From assembly GCA_963931805.1 (NCBI GenBank), contig OZ007499.1, positions 92,435,318-92,499,317 on the forward strand: 64,000 bases of DNA. The letters run 5' to 3'. The stretch is from Microdon myrmicae. Lineage: Eukaryota > Arthropoda > Insecta > Diptera > Syrphidae. Made by a program: the position numbers and the translations under genes. The notes under the pieces were generated by a model that was not told the DNA's origin, searched no databases, and saw nothing but the letters and a program-made list of their open reading frames with translations. How positions within the stretch are numbered: position 1 is the first letter of the stretch; the number at the start of each line of letters is the position of its first letter. Shown one piece after another: positions 1 through 10,773 of this stretch.

Positions 1-490
1 ATTATGACTATACCATATATACATATTTTTTTTTACATCAATTTTAGAGTCCACATCGGCTTTTTTTAAATTAAAGCAGTATTCGTATTCTCCTTCTAAA
101 ACAAAGTGTATTTGATGTCATCGAATAATTCAAACTGGCAGGCTGTAAGAAATCATTTTTTGCATACCTGTTATTATTCTCGTGCGGTATATGATATTTA
201 AATTTACGTGCGAATAAAAACTCCAATTACTACTACCAAATTAAATTATTAGAACTCTCATGGAATCACGAGATTTGAAAAGGGGACATACAAAGAGCGT
301 CGTTTTTATAATTATTCTTGGCAACTGTCCTCTACTCTTTTATGCAGTCTCGTTTCTTAACGTCTCCCATGACACCCTCGTAAGAAACCTCAACTTAAAT
401 ACATGTCAACGTATGACAGTTTGACTCCTAACGCATTGACAATTGGAATTGTCAAGAATTGTATTGCGAAAATACTTCAGAGTTATCACG
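1..490. other. 5' flank of the Rpn9 gene, no gene seen
   Basis: AT-rich upstream sequence. It has no long reading frame and no repeat that recurs elsewhere in the window. It probably contains the promoter and 5' UTR of the proteasome gene starting at 491, but I see no unambiguous core promoter motif. Confidence 0.4.
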
Positions 491-1324
491 ATGGCGTCTA
501 ACGTTTCTGTAGTACAATATTTATCGTCACAAAAGGAAACCACTGACAACATATTGGCGGAGCGGTGGACCTACATTGAATACCTTTACAATGAAAAGTA
601 AGATAAATCGATCTAGTTACTAGTACGTGAGAGAAGATTAGTTTTATTTAGTTCAAACGCCGGTTATTAACCTTGTTTCATATCATTCACGTTTATAAAA
701 AAGAAGTTGGAATCACCTGACTTATTGTCTAACAAGATACATGCAATGCGTAGGAGCATTTCAAAATGAGGAGAAACAGATGGAAATATATAAAAATTTT
801 ATAAGTACATTTGAAATGGAGTAAGTATAATTTGTATTCCTTTGTGATCCCGAACTGATCAATATTACACTTGGGTCCTTTGTTTGCAGAATAAACCCAT
901 TTCAACTCATTGAATTACTAGAAGGGGTTGTCGAACATATTTCAGACAAGTCTGAGGCGGTGATGTTTTTAGAAAAACTCAAGGAGAAGGTTAAAATTTG
1001 CGATGAAGCCGTTTGGTACATTAAGGCACAGTTCATCATCATCCATCTTGAATGGAAACTTTAAAAATGATGTCAAATTCATTCTAGGTTTTGCAAGGAA
1101 ATTTGTACCTCAACTATTTGAACGATCTCGAGAATACTAAGCAGATCATCGAAGAGTTGCGCGAAGCGGTCGACGAGGCAGGCACTGTTAGCCCAGTGCA
1201 TGGGATCTACTATGTGTTGACCGCAAACTATTATCAACGTGTTGGTCAACGGAGTGATTACTATCGTTGTGGCTTGCAATTGCTGGGGTGCTCCCTGGAG
1301 GGTGTTTACAATAAAGAAGAACTT
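491..1324 (+). CDS. Rpn9: 26S proteasome non-ATPase regulatory subunit 13 (Rpn9/PSMD13), exons 1-4, 3'-incomplete
   Basis: Spliced 5' part of a lid subunit of the 19S regulatory particle, which helps hold the ubiquitin-receptor side of the proteasome together. Exons read as 491-597, 704-820, 890-1025 and 1088-1324; joined, they stay in one frame. Landmarks matching PSMD13 are ERWTYIEYLY near the start, EIYKNFISTFE in exon 2, INPFQLIE...SDEAV-type residues in exon 3 (ending CDEAVWYIK), and NYYQRVG...YYR...LLGC in exon 4. Introns 1 and 2 have GT-AG ends (GTAAGA, GTAAGT donors). Intron 3 keeps frame and family spacing only if it uses a GC donor at 1026 and the AG at 1086-1087. Exon 4 ends at a GTACGT donor at 1325. 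The remaining ~60% of the family's usual ~380 residues is not found downstream, where the transposon array begins 12 bp later. It is either a gene with a giant TE-filled intron or a truncated copy. The family call is strong; the functional state is unknown. Confidence 0.82.
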
Positions 1325-1336
1325 GTACGTACAACA

Positions 1337-1653
1337 TGAAGACTATTAAAATGCAAAATATACACAATTAATTCATTCCAGTTGGATGTCTTAATGTCTT
1401 GGCATAATAACAAAAACGCCGATCACGGCATTCGCCCTCTCCGTAACCGTCGCCTATAGTTCCGTGGCTAACGAAACGAGAAATTCTCTGGAATGTTGGC
1501 AATTCCGATATTCTTACACAGAGAATATCAGATTTTCACGATCGCTGTAAATGAATTATAAAATACAAGCAAATATATAAACCAACTTCTATAAATTTTA
1601 GAACAAACACCGTTGATGAATTATTGTAGTAGAATATAGTAGATGTAAAATAT
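1337..1653. repeat. Noncoding repeat segment R1 between Rpn9 and the G1 LTR
   Basis: This segment recurs at 8959-9294 and 16613-16948 as part of the tandem units. Independently, it recurs in part at about 36660-37010 (shared words such as ctggaatgttggcaattcc and the aaatacaagcaaatat stretch). R1 is therefore an interspersed repeat of its own, older than the array. No coding capacity or terminal structure was recognised. Confidence 0.65.
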
Positions 1654-2054
1654 TGTGACGCATATGACCATCAGTACTAGAATATTCGAGAAAGTCCGAA
1701 ACAATGTATTAGAATATTCTAAAAAGTACTGGAAAACTGGAGACTATGAACAATAGAACATTCAAGGCTATGGAACGGGCGGAAACGAGACGCCGAATCA
1801 GAATAAGGGAACGGTATAAATACGTCGCACACAGATCGTGGAGATGAATAATAAGTAAGAAAGTGAAGCAAGCGGTAAGTAAGAAGTAAAAGACGCGATA
1901 AGTACGGAAGCGATAAGGAAAGAAATCATTAAGTGTACGGTAAAAGTAACGGTTGTTATTAACGGACTAATAAAGTGTTACATTAATTCAAAATCGATTT
2001 AACGGCTCTTATTTATTACAAATAATTAATCCAGCGAACCCTAAGCTCGCTACA
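1654..2054 (+). mobile_element. G1 5' LTR, unit A
   Basis: 401-bp LTR starting TGTGACGCAT and ending GCTCGCTACA, followed two bases later by a tRNA-Leu primer site. Related LTRs recur in both orientations through the array and at 32882-33216. Inside are heat-shock-element-like motifs (1680-1692), a TATAAA at 1816 and an AATAAA at 1969, a complete U3-R-U5 layout. Confidence 0.9.
1680..1821 (+). promoter_or_regulatory. LTR promoter: heat-shock element plus TATA box
   Basis: GAATATTCGAGAA at 1680-1692 is a perfect GAAnnTTCnnGAA trimer, the arrangement bound by heat shock factor. A second, slightly degenerate GAATATTC site follows near 1713. TATAAA lies at 1816-1821, about 125 bp downstream. The layout suggests a stress-responsive pol II promoter in U3. 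The same sites occur at 9321 and 16975, and the 3' LTR holds two perfect trimers. Confidence 0.6.
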
Positions 2055-2056
2055 AT

Positions 2057-2075
2057 TGGTGTCAGGAGTGGGATT
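2057..2075 (+). other. Primer binding site (tRNA-Leu type), G1 unit A
   Basis: TGGTGTCAGGAGTGGGATT directly behind the LTR is complementary, with one mismatch, to the 3' end (…TGACA-CCA) of insect tRNA-Leu. The same site follows the LTRs at 9698-9716 and 17352-17370. Confidence 0.75.
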
Positions 2076-2119
2076 AATTACTGTTTAAGTGAATAAGTCT
2101 GTGAAAGTGTGTTGTAACG

Positions 2120-2675
2120 ATGTCAGATCGACATTTGGAGGATCTTCGCAGATAGTAGAGAACAGAACAGAAGCAAATTGTCCGACAGCGTCTGCAAGCA
2201 GCATTGGAGGAAGAGGGTATTGATGTCGACACATATGTTGTTACGATTGGGCCAGACTGTCCGGATGAAAAAGAAACAGCGAGTCAAGATGGTGCCAATG
2301 TAACGGAGACGAGTTCGCCACAGTTGGAAATTTCGGAGATGTTCAGGATGATGATGACAAAACTGAACGCACAAGCTGCAGATGTTAATTCAAAGTTGGA
2401 TGCCCAAAATTCAAAATTCGACATACAAGCTGCAGATCTGATTGCAAAATTGGATGCCCAAACGCAGTGGATGAAATGTAATTTTCAACACTTTAAGGAA
2501 GAAATTCGAAACGATGTAGAAAATCTGGATCTAAAAGTCATCGATGAAATAACTCGAATCGGGAAGAGACTTGAGTGTGTTGAGAGAAATAAGACATCGC
2601 CTAGCAATCAACATGACTACATAGATACAAAGATGCAACCGCCAACCTTCGATGGAACGGGGCCCTTCTCCGTAT
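2120..2675 (+). pseudogene. gag: G1 gag N-terminal part, unit A
   Basis: Starts at ATG 2120 (MSDRHLEDLRR) but meets two consecutive TAG stops after 11 codons. The frame then stays open, through a charged helical region (SKLDAQNSKFDIQAA) to the capsid entry motif PPTFDGTGPFSV. There it is split by the minus-strand element at 2676; the reading frame resumes at 8604 as FIRQFEAAANYNKW. This is the gag of a Ty3/Gypsy retrotransposon, which builds the particle that packages the element's RNA. Comparison with the fused gag on the other strand shows that a one-piece N-terminus existed. Defective. Confidence 0.8.
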
Positions 2676-3095
2676 TGTAGCGAGCTTAGGGTTCGCTGGA
2701 TTAATTATTTTTAATAAATAAGAGCCGTTAAATCGATTTTGAATTAATATAACACTTTATTAGTCCGTTAATAACAACCGTTACTTATACCGTACACTTA
2801 ACGATTTCTTTACTTATCGCTTCCGTACTTATCGCGTCTTTTACTTCTTCACTGCTTACTTCTCACTCGAGACTTATCGTTTGCTTCACTTTCTACTTCT
2901 TACTCATCTCCATGATCTGTGTGCGACGTATTTATACTGTTTCCTCATTCTGATTCAGCGTTTCGTTTCCGCCCGTTCCACAGTCTTGAATGTTCTACTG
3001 TTCACGGTCTCCAGTTTTCCATTACTTTATAGAATATTCTAGTACTCTGTTTCGGACTCTCTAGAATATTCTAGTACTGATTGTCATGTGTCACA
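2676..3095 (-). mobile_element. 3' LTR of gag-Spt6 element, unit A
   Basis: 420-bp LTR in reverse orientation (tgtagcgag… to …gtgtcaca). It is preceded on the minus strand by the purine-rich tract ggcggagggtag, as in the outer G1 element at 32870-32881. Confidence 0.85.
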
Positions 3096-3132
3096 CTACC
3101 CTCCGCCTAGATTAGTTCGTCCCGAACTAAGT

Positions 3133-4902
3133 TCATTGATCTTCCAGGCCAACAAAAGCCGCCAGTCTGTCGCGATGCACCACTTTCATCTTGGCGTTCG
3201 GCGGTGGAAGTTCTTGACCTTTTTCCAGATTTTCTGCTGCTCTCCCTTTCGCGTCAACTCTAGTCTGCTGCCATTCTTCCTTTTCCTGACGACGGAATTC
3301 CTCTTGCATTTTAGGGATCTCATGCGTATAGTATAAGAGAAAATGCATGTGCACACCCTTAAGCTCTTCTGGAGTTTGTACATCACGTAAGCGGTCTAGA
3401 TCTTCATCTTTAATTACACGCATATCATCTGGTATTGGAACATCTGTCGATTTCATAACCGTATCCAACTGGTAGTACTGCATCTTTTCAAAAAACTGGA
3501 GCGGTTTGTTCTTTGGAGTAAACACCAGCGTGCGTCGTAGTAATAGACTTTCCATAGATCGTCGCACGTTAATTCTGGTTTCACGTGTTCCTCTTTATAG
3601 AACGCAATGAACGGCACCTCTAGCTGTTGATTACGCCTACAATCTAGGGCTTGCTTGATCTTTCCCGCCGTATGTGGTGGCTTACAATAGCGGTCTCGAC
3701 CTCCAACATCCGTTGATCTCTCTTGTTCAGAAACAGTTGATTTACAAAACGCATGTTTGTAAATCCATTCAGCTTCATCTTGTAGTTCATTGGGTCCCTC
3801 TGGAACAGGCGCAACCGGAACGTCGCGCAATTGCATTCGCTCAGGAACATCCGTTTTACGGATTTCAGTGTCCAAATCCGTAAAGTGACCCCTTTCCAAT
3901 TCACTAGGTTCGTATTCGGGTTCATATCCGCCCTCGTCATAATGAGTGAAATCCTCATAGTCGAAATCTACACCAAAACTGTCCCGACTTTCTTGCAATG
4001 ACGCATCAGTGACTAGAAGTCGTCTTTTCTTTTTCTTCTCAGCAATTGGCCTTCCTTGGTCGTCTACAATAAAATCCTCAGCATCAGACTCCGATTCCTC
4101 ATCATCATTGAAATGTTTTGCCGCCTCAGTTTCTCTGTGACTACGTTCAGAGCGGCGTTCAACATCGTCTTCGTCGTCGAATAGCTGTTCGGCTATAGCC
4201 TCACGGGCTGAACCTTCATCACCGTGCTGTTCCTCTCCATCACTTTATTCGTCCTGTGTACGACGCAGACGCTTGGAACGCTTTCTGCGTTCGACTTTCA
4301 AACCAAGATTCTCTTCAATAAGGTCACAGTCGTCGTCTTCCAGTCGGTCGCCCAACTCGTCATCATCATTGTAAATCCGTTTCGGGGAACGGCCTGAAGC
4401 ATCAGTGTCTTCACCATCACTGCCGTCCTCTTCAATCGAGTTATCATCAATGAGATCTTTCAGTTCTTCACATAACACATCATCGTCATCTTCCTCCTCT
4501 TCCTCACTGCTGTCGGGCATAGCTTTGCACTTCCTGAGTTTCTTCCTTTCATGTGGCTCCAATTTCTCCTCATCCTCAGATTCCTCCGCTTCCGAGTCCC
4601 AGATTTCTTTCATACACTGCCTTTGGGCATCCAATTTTGCTTTAAACTCTGCAGCTCGCGCATCCAATTTTGCCATCATCATCCTGAACATCTCCGAAAT
4701 GTCCAACGGTGGCGAACTCTTCTCCATTACATTGACTCGCTGTTTCTTCTCCACCCGGACAGTCTGGCTCACTCGTAAAAGCATCTGTGCCAACATCAAT
4801 ATCCTCTTCTTCTATTGGTGCTTGCAGACGCTGTCGAAGAATTGGTTTCTCTCCTCTGCTATCCAGGTTCCGGTCCTCCAAATGTTGATCTGACATCGTC
4901 AC
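3133..4902 (-). pseudogene. Gag-Spt6 fusion gene, unit A (frameshifted)
   Basis: Gag residues (start MSDQHLED) pass in frame into the acidic N-terminus of the transcription elongation factor Spt6 at codon ~103 (…CMKEIWDSEAEESEDEE). They continue through LKDLIDDN, RLEDDDCDLIEENLG, the region around YEPSELE and DLPERMQL-like residues, and the start of the conserved core (VPFIAFYKEEHV, DDLWKVYYYD, MQYYQLD, IPKMQ). Spt6 is a nuclear histone chaperone travelling with RNA polymerase II; only its first ~490 residues of ~1,700 are here. The frame ends in the last pol codons (KMKVVHRDRL…). Unit A carries an 11-bp loss in the gag part near 4737, an in-frame TAA at 4245 and a 1-nt loss near 3490. Unit C is the best copy. 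Confidence 0.88.
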
Positions 4903-4940
4903 AATACACTTCCACAGACTTATTTATTTCACCAATAATT

Positions 4941-4959
4941 AATCCCACTTCTGACACCA
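4941..4959 (-). other. Primer binding site (tRNA-Leu), gag-Spt6 element unit A
   Basis: On the minus strand it reads TGGTGTCAGAAGTGGGATT, an exact complement of the expected insect tRNA-Leu 3' end. It abuts the 5' LTR. Confidence 0.78.
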
Positions 4960-4961
4960 AT

Positions 4962-5044
4962 TGTAGCGAGCTTAGGGTTCGCTGGATTAATTATTTTTAA
5001 TAAATAAGAGCCGTTAAATCGATTTTGAATTAATATAACACTTT
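4962..5044 (-). mobile_element. 5' LTR of gag-Spt6 element, inner part, unit A
   Basis: U5 end of the LTR, up to the RTE insertion point. The last 13 bases (5032-5044, aatataacacttt) are the RTE target duplication, repeated at 8252-8264. The rest of the LTR lies at 8252-8603. Confidence 0.85.
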
Positions 5045-8000
5045 CATCATCATCATCGGCACTACAACCGGGATCCGGTCTTGGCCTTATTTAACAAATC
5101 TCTCCACCGGTCCCGATTTCGAGCCGATGTCATCCAGTTTAGCACTCCCAGGCTCTGGGCGTCCTGGTCTACGCCATCCCTCCATCGCAGACAAGGTCTG
5201 CCGCGCTGTCTCCTTCCATACATCCTGCCACAAATGACTTTCCGGGCAGGCTCCTCTTCGCTCATTCGAGCTAGGTGTCCCGCCCACCGGAGTCTACCGA
5301 GCTTGATTTTTCTTACAATATGAGCTTCAAGGTAGATTGCGTACAACTCATGGTTGTAGCGTCTCCGGAATCGTCCTCCCTCACATACGGGGCCAACAAT
5401 TCTCCTTAAGACCTTTCTCTCGAACGCGGCCAAGAGTTCAGAGTGCCTTTTATTAAGCACCCAGGTCTCGGATCCATACATGAGTACTGGTAAGACCATG
5501 GGCTTGTACAGTAGTAGCTTGGATGTTCTGGATAAATTTCGGGATTTAAAGAGCCTTGATAGACCATAGTAGGCTTTGTTGGATTTAATCAGCCGTTCGC
5601 GTATTTCTTCTACCATATTGTTATCGGCTGATACTATTGCCCCAAGGTAGTTAAAGGATTGCACTACTTCAAATTCGTGCTCCACTACCCTGATAGTTTG
5701 ACCAACGTTAGGTCTTCTCTTCGCAGAAGTTGCCACCATGTACTTAGTTTTTCCCTCATTAATGTGCAGTCCCTGTTTTTGTGCCGCCTGCTCGATCTGG
5801 GTGAAGGATTCCTGTACCGCCGATTCGGTTCTACCGATGATGTCGATGTCATCTGCGTAGGCAAGTATCCGGCTGGACTTGGTGACAATAGTCCCTCTTG
5901 TTGTAACGCCAGAGTCACGGATTGCTTTCTCCAACGCCAGGTTGAAGAGGAGGCAGGCCAGACCGTGCCCTTGTCGGAGTCCATTATAGATGTTTATTGG
6001 TTTGGACAACAATCCCGCTACTTTTACTTGACTAGTTACATTGGTCATGGTCAACCTACAAAGTCGTATCAATTTATTTGGAATGCCGAATTCTCTCATG
6101 GCATTATATAGTTCTACCCTGGCTATGCTGTCGTAGGCGGCCTTGAAGTCTATAAACAGATGATATAGTGGAATCTTAAATTCCAGACATTTTTCCATCG
6201 CCTGCCTAAGGGTGAATATCTGATCAATTGCTGATTTGCCTGGGATGAAGCCACACTGATATTGACCAATGATGGCTTTAGCGTATGGGGATATCCGGTC
6301 TTGTAGGATAGTGGAGAGTATCTTATAGGCGGTACTCAGCAATGTTATACCCCTATAGTTGCTGCACAGTGTGATATCTCCTTTCTTATGTATGGGGCAA
6401 ATTATACCACGACGCCAATCTTCCGGCATCTCCTCTTGCTCCCATACGTGCACCACGATCTCGTGAATTGCGTGATGTAACGCTGTCCCTCCTTGTTTGA
6501 TCAGCTCAGCTGGTATGCCATCAGCTCCAGGGGCTTTATTTGATTTTAGCTGTCTAATGGCTTTTAGTGTTTCCTCAATGCTTGGTGGCGGCAACATTTG
6601 GTCTTGGTCTTGCATTGGTGGAGCCTCAAATTCTTCTGTGAGCTGACCATTTAGCAATTCATTGAAGTGCACTTCCCATCGCTCCAGAATGCCTTCAGGA
6701 TCGGTGATCAGATTACCCTCTTTATCCTTGCAGTAAGTGCAGCGTGGTGTGTACCGCGTCATACTGCGGATTATTTGGTAGAACTTCCGCGCCTGGTGCG
6801 GACCTCGCTCTATACTTTTCTCTATTTCACAGACAAGGTTTTTTTCCCAGGCACTTTTCTTTTGTCTGTGAAGTCTTTTTTCAGATCTTCTGAGCTCTTT
6901 GTACTTCTCCTCGCGTACCCGCGTCCTATGAGACTGCTGCATTGCCCGGTATGCAGCATTCTTACGTTCAGTCGCTAGTTTGCACTCATCATCAAACCAG
7001 TCGTTCCGATCTCTACGACTACTGCCTAAGATGGAGTTGGCAGTACTAATGACAGTATTCTGAAGGTGAGCATTTCTCTTCTACGCCCGGCATTCTGGCC
7101 CCAGGACTTACTCTCCCTCCGTCGAGCTCTTCGAGGGCGAGTCTTAACGCATGACCAAAGGTGTTGCTGGTGTTCTCATTGCGTAAGGCAACCGTGTTGA
7201 TTCGAACCTGATCCGCGGATGCAATACGTCTTCGTAAGGCAATCCGCGCTCGGAAAACTGTACCAACAAGATAGTGATCCGAGTCGACATTGGCACCTCG
7301 GTACGCTCGTACCGTCATCAGGCTCGAAGAGTGGCGGCGATCTATCAGCACGTGTTCAATTTGGTTGCGAGTGGCTCCATCAGGTGATACCCAGGTGGCT
7401 TTGTGGATATCTTTACGCGGAAACTTGGTACTCGCAACGACCAAGTTTTTCGATGCTGCCAATTCGATGACTCGTAGTTCATTGTCATTAGTGTTCTCAT
7501 GCAAACTATGGGAACCTGTGTAGTGCCTGAAAACCAGCTCCCGACCTATTTTCGCATTCAAATCCCCAAGAACGATTTTCACATCGTATCTTGGGCAGGC
7601 ATTGAGGGCCCGTTCGACGTTCTCATAGTATTCTTCTTTTTCGTCGTCAGGGGACTCCTCTGTAGGTCCGTGAACGTTTATGAGGCTTATGTTCTTAAAT
7701 TTGCCTCGCACGCGAAGAGTGCATAGCCTTTCATTTATTGCATTAAAGCCGATGATGGCAGGCTTCAGTTTTTGGCTGACTAGAAAGCACATGGTGTTTT
7801 GCGTGACCGCTGTAATAAATGTCATACTCTTTTCTTTGAAAAACACCACTCCCCGTCCATCTTATTTCTTGTAATGCTGTTATGTCAGCCTTATATTCGG
7901 ACAGGGCATCGGCTAGCTGCTGTGCAGCTCGAGCTCTGTATAGTGAGCGTATGTTCCATGAAAAAATCATTAAATCATTTAGCCATGTTCGTTTCCGTGG

Positions 8001-8251
8001 TCGTCGTCGTGTATCCGGTCCATATCCGAGGCTTGTTAAATTTGCCATAATAATTCATTTTTACGGGCCTGGTTATTAGCCTTGCACCAACCTTTCTCAG
8101 GATGTCGCTACATGCATTGGTTCACTACTTGGCGGGTGTCACGTGGAGACTGCATGTCAACTTGGATTGAACAGGGACAAGGATCGTCCTGGCCTTCGCC
8201 GGGTTGAAGGCAATCAGAGACTTTGCCCTGTATGTTCGCACCCACCCCCCC
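5045..8251 (-). mobile_element. RTE-clade LINE, unit A
   Basis: 3,207-bp non-LTR element flanked by the 13-bp duplication aatataacacttt. On the minus strand it starts GGGGGG…GGGTGCGAAC and ends in a short GATGATGATG tail, with no poly(A), as in RTE elements. It holds an AP endonuclease and a reverse transcriptase. Confidence 0.88.
5062..8048 (-). pseudogene. RTE endonuclease-reverse transcriptase, unit A (frameshifted)
   Basis: Minus-strand polyprotein of an RTE LINE, used for target-primed reverse transcription in the nucleus. The endonuclease part (8048 to about 7060) shows FSWNIRSL, LQEIRW, GDLNAKIG and SDHYLV. The RT part (6942-5062) shows SNKAPGADGIPAELIK, IHKKGD, YRGITLL, FIDFKAAYDS and LAYADDIDIIG, then a C-terminal RRRxGRPxxRW region. 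The family GLRQGD motif reads GLRQGH. The frame is broken near 7790 (all units) and again near 7065 (unit A only). Full family length is ~1,000 codons, so little is missing apart from the shifts. Confidence 0.85.
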
Positions 8252-8603
8252 AATATAACACTTTATTAGTCCGTTAATAACAACCGTTACTTATACCGTA
8301 CACTTAACGATTTCTTTACTTATCGCTTCCGTACTTATCGCGTCTTTTACTTCTTCACTGCTTACTTCTCACTCGAGACTTATCGCTTGCTTCACTTTCT
8401 ACTTCTTACTCATCTCCATGATCTGTGTGCGACGTATTTATACTGTTTCCTCATTCTGATTCAGTGTTTCGTTTCCGCCCGTTCCATAGTCTTGAATGTT
8501 CTACTGTTCACGGTCTCCAGTTTTCCATTACTTTATAGAATATTCTAGTACTCTGTTTCGGACTCTCTAGAATATTCTAGTACTGATTGTCATATGCGTC
8601 ACA
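8252..8603 (-). mobile_element. 5' LTR of gag-Spt6 element, outer part, unit A
   Basis: U3 side of the LTR split by the RTE. It ends TGTGACGCATATGAC on the minus strand and is followed by the GTAT duplication that belongs to the insertion into G1 gag. Confidence 0.85.
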
Positions 8604-8958
8604 GTATTTATACGCCAGTTTGAGGCCGCGGCCAACTATAATAAGTGGTCGGATGAGTAGAAGTCAACATCACTAATCTTGTCACTCCGCGGGGCGGCTG
8701 CAGAATTGCTACAAACCATGCCGGCAGAGAAGCAAACTGATTTCCAACCGGTAAGAGACGGCCTTGAAGCTAGGTATGGAGACAACCACATGCAGCAGGT
8801 CTACCGCATGCAACTACGGAGCAGAATGCAGAAACCTGGAGAAAATCTTCAACAGTTGCAGGCAGACATTGAGCGATTGGCAAACTTGTCTTATTCAAAT
8901 ATGATTAAGGAATTTCTGAACGAGGTAGCACTGGATGCATTTATAAACGCACTCCAAG
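8604..8958 (+). pseudogene. gag: G1 gag capsid part, unit A (truncated at the array junction)
   Basis: Resumes the gag frame cut at 2675: FIRQFEAAANYNKWSDE, an in-frame TAG at 8658, then LRGAAAELLQTMP, ARYGDNHMQQVYRMQL and ENLQQLQADIERL, the typical Gypsy capsid helices. It stops at INALQDEDY where the tandem-unit junction replaces gag with the Rpn9 flank sequence. Confidence 0.82.
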
Positions 8959-9294
8959 ATGAAGACTATTAAAATGCAAAATATACACAATTAATTCATT
9001 CCAGTTGGATTTCGTAATGTCTTTGCATATTTTCAATAACACCAATCACGGCCTTCGCCCTCTCCGTGACTATCGCCTTCTCCGTGACTGTCGCCCATAG
9101 TTCCGTGGCTAACGAAAGGAGAATTTCTCTGGAATGTTGGCAATTCCGATATTCTTACACAGAGAATATCAGATTTTCATGCTCGCTGTAAATGAATTAT
9201 AAAATACAAGCAAATATATAAACCAACTTCTATAAATTTTAGAACAAACACCGTTGATGAATTATTGTAGTAGAATATAGTAGATGTAAAATAT

Positions 9295-9695
9295 TGTGAC
9301 GCATATGACCATCAGTACTAGAATATTCGAGAAAGTCCGAAACAAAGTATTAGAATATTCTAAAAAGTACTGGAAAACTGGAGACTATGAACAATAGAAC
9401 ATTCAAGGCTATGGAACGGGCGGAAACGAGACGCCGAATCAGAATAAGGGAACGGTATAAATACGTCGCACACAGATCATGGAGATGAGTAATAAGTAAG
9501 AAAGTGAAGCAAGCGCTAAGTAAGAAGTAAAAGACGCGATAAGTACGGAAGCGATAAGGAAAGAAATCATTAAGTGTACGGTAAAAGTAATGGTTGTTAT
9601 TAACGGACTAATAAAGTGTTACATTAATTCAAAATCGATTTAACGGCTCTTATTTATTACAAATAATTAATCCAGCGAACCCTAAGCTCGCTACA
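9295..9695 (+). mobile_element. G1 5' LTR, unit B
   Basis: 401-bp LTR matching 1654-2054. Heat-shock trimer at 9321-9333, primer site at 9698-9716. Confidence 0.9.
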
Positions 9696-9760
9696 ATTGG
9701 TGTCAGGAGTGGGATTAATTACTGTTTAAGTGAATAAGTCTGTGAAAGTGTGTTGTAACG

Positions 9761-10316
9761 ATGTCAGATCGACATTTGGAGGATCTTCGCAGATAGTAGA
9801 GAACAGAACAGAAGCAAATTGTCCGACAGCGTCTGCAAGCAGCATTGGAGGAAGAGGGTATTGATGTCGACACATATGTTGTTACGATTGGGCCAGACTG
9901 TCCGGATGAAAAAGAAACAGCGAGTCAAGATGGTGCCAATGTAACGGAGACGAGTTCGCCACAGTTGGAAATTTCGGAGATGTTCAGGATGATGATGACA
10001 AAACTGAACGCACAAGCTGCAGATGTTAATTCAAAGTTGGATGCCCAAAATTCAAAATTCGACATACAAGCTGCAGATCTGATTGCAAAATTGGATGCCC
10101 AAACGCAGTGGATGAAATGTAATTTTCAACACTTTAAGGAAGAAATTCGAAACGATGTAGAAAATCTGGATCTAAAAGTCATCGATGAAATAACTCGAAT
10201 CGGGAAGAGACTTGAGTGTGTTGAGAGAAATAAGACATCGCCTAGCAATCAACATGACTACATAGATACAAAGATGCAACCGCCAACCTTCGATGGAACG
10301 GGGCCCTTCTCCGTAT
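9761..10316 (+). pseudogene. gag: G1 gag N-terminal part, unit B
   Basis: Same content and same double TAG after codon 11 as at 2120-2675. It is interrupted at 10317 by the gag-Spt6 element (GTAT at 10313-10316) and continues at 16258. Confidence 0.8.
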
Positions 10317-10773
10317 TGTAGCGAGCTTAGGGTTCGCTGGATTAATTATTTTTAATAAATAAGAGCCGTTAAATCGATTTTGAATTAATATAACACTTTA
10401 TTAGTCCGTTAATAACAACCGTTACTTATACCGTACACTTAACGATTTCTTTACTTATCGCTTCCGTACTTATCGCGTCTTTTACTTCTTCACTGCTTAC
10501 TTCTCACTCGAGACTTATCGTTTGCTTCACTTTCTACTTCTTACTCATCTCCATGATCTGTGTGCGACGTATTTATACTGTTTCCTCATTCTGATTCAGC
10601 GTTTCGTTTCCGCCCGTTCCACAGTCTTGAATGTTCTACTGTTCACGGTCTCCAGTTTTCCATTACTTTATAGAATATTCTAGTACTCTGTTTCGGACTC
10701 TCTAGAATATTCTAGTACTGATTGTCATGTGTCACACTACCCTCCGCCTAGATTAGTTCGTCCCGAACTAAGT

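Larger units (their letters stand above)
2676..8603 (-). mobile_element. Gag-Spt6 transducing Gypsy element, unit A (contains an RTE)
   Basis: An LTR element with both LTRs, flanked by the 4-bp target duplication GTAT (2672-2675 and 8604-8607), inserted in the G1 gag gene. Order on the minus strand: 5' LTR (8603-8252 and 5044-4962, split by an RTE), primer site 4959-4941, gag fused to Spt6, a short pol tail, polypurine tract and 3' LTR (3095-2676). It has no protease, RT or integrase of its own, so it must have moved in trans. Confidence 0.88.
1337..8958. repeat. Tandem array unit A (7.6 kb nested-transposon block)
   Basis: First of three full-length tandem units. It runs from the flank just behind Rpn9 exon 4, through the G1 5' LTR and gag, the minus-strand gag-Spt6 element and the RTE inside it, back to G1 gag. 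The join at 8957/8959 links G1 gag (ctccaagat) directly to the Rpn9 flank sequence (gaagactatt), so the repeat boundary is not a transposon end. Unit A differs from unit B by an 11-bp loss near 4737 and a 2-bp difference near 7065; both break reading frames. Confidence 0.9.

Noticed and set aside
1391..1440. Fifth Rpn9 exon after the ttccag acceptor at ~1380
   Set aside because: The translation (LDVLMSWHNN…) does not match PSMD13, and the same sequence occurs in the R1 repeat copies.
4405..4893. Long Ser-rich open frame on the + strand (recurs at 12046, 19701, 26483)
   Set aside because: It is the antisense shadow of the Asp/Glu-rich Spt6 N-terminus on the minus strand.
5659..6111. 150-codon + strand frame within each RTE
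   Set aside because: Antisense to the RT core; no family resemblance and repeated only because the RTE is repeated.
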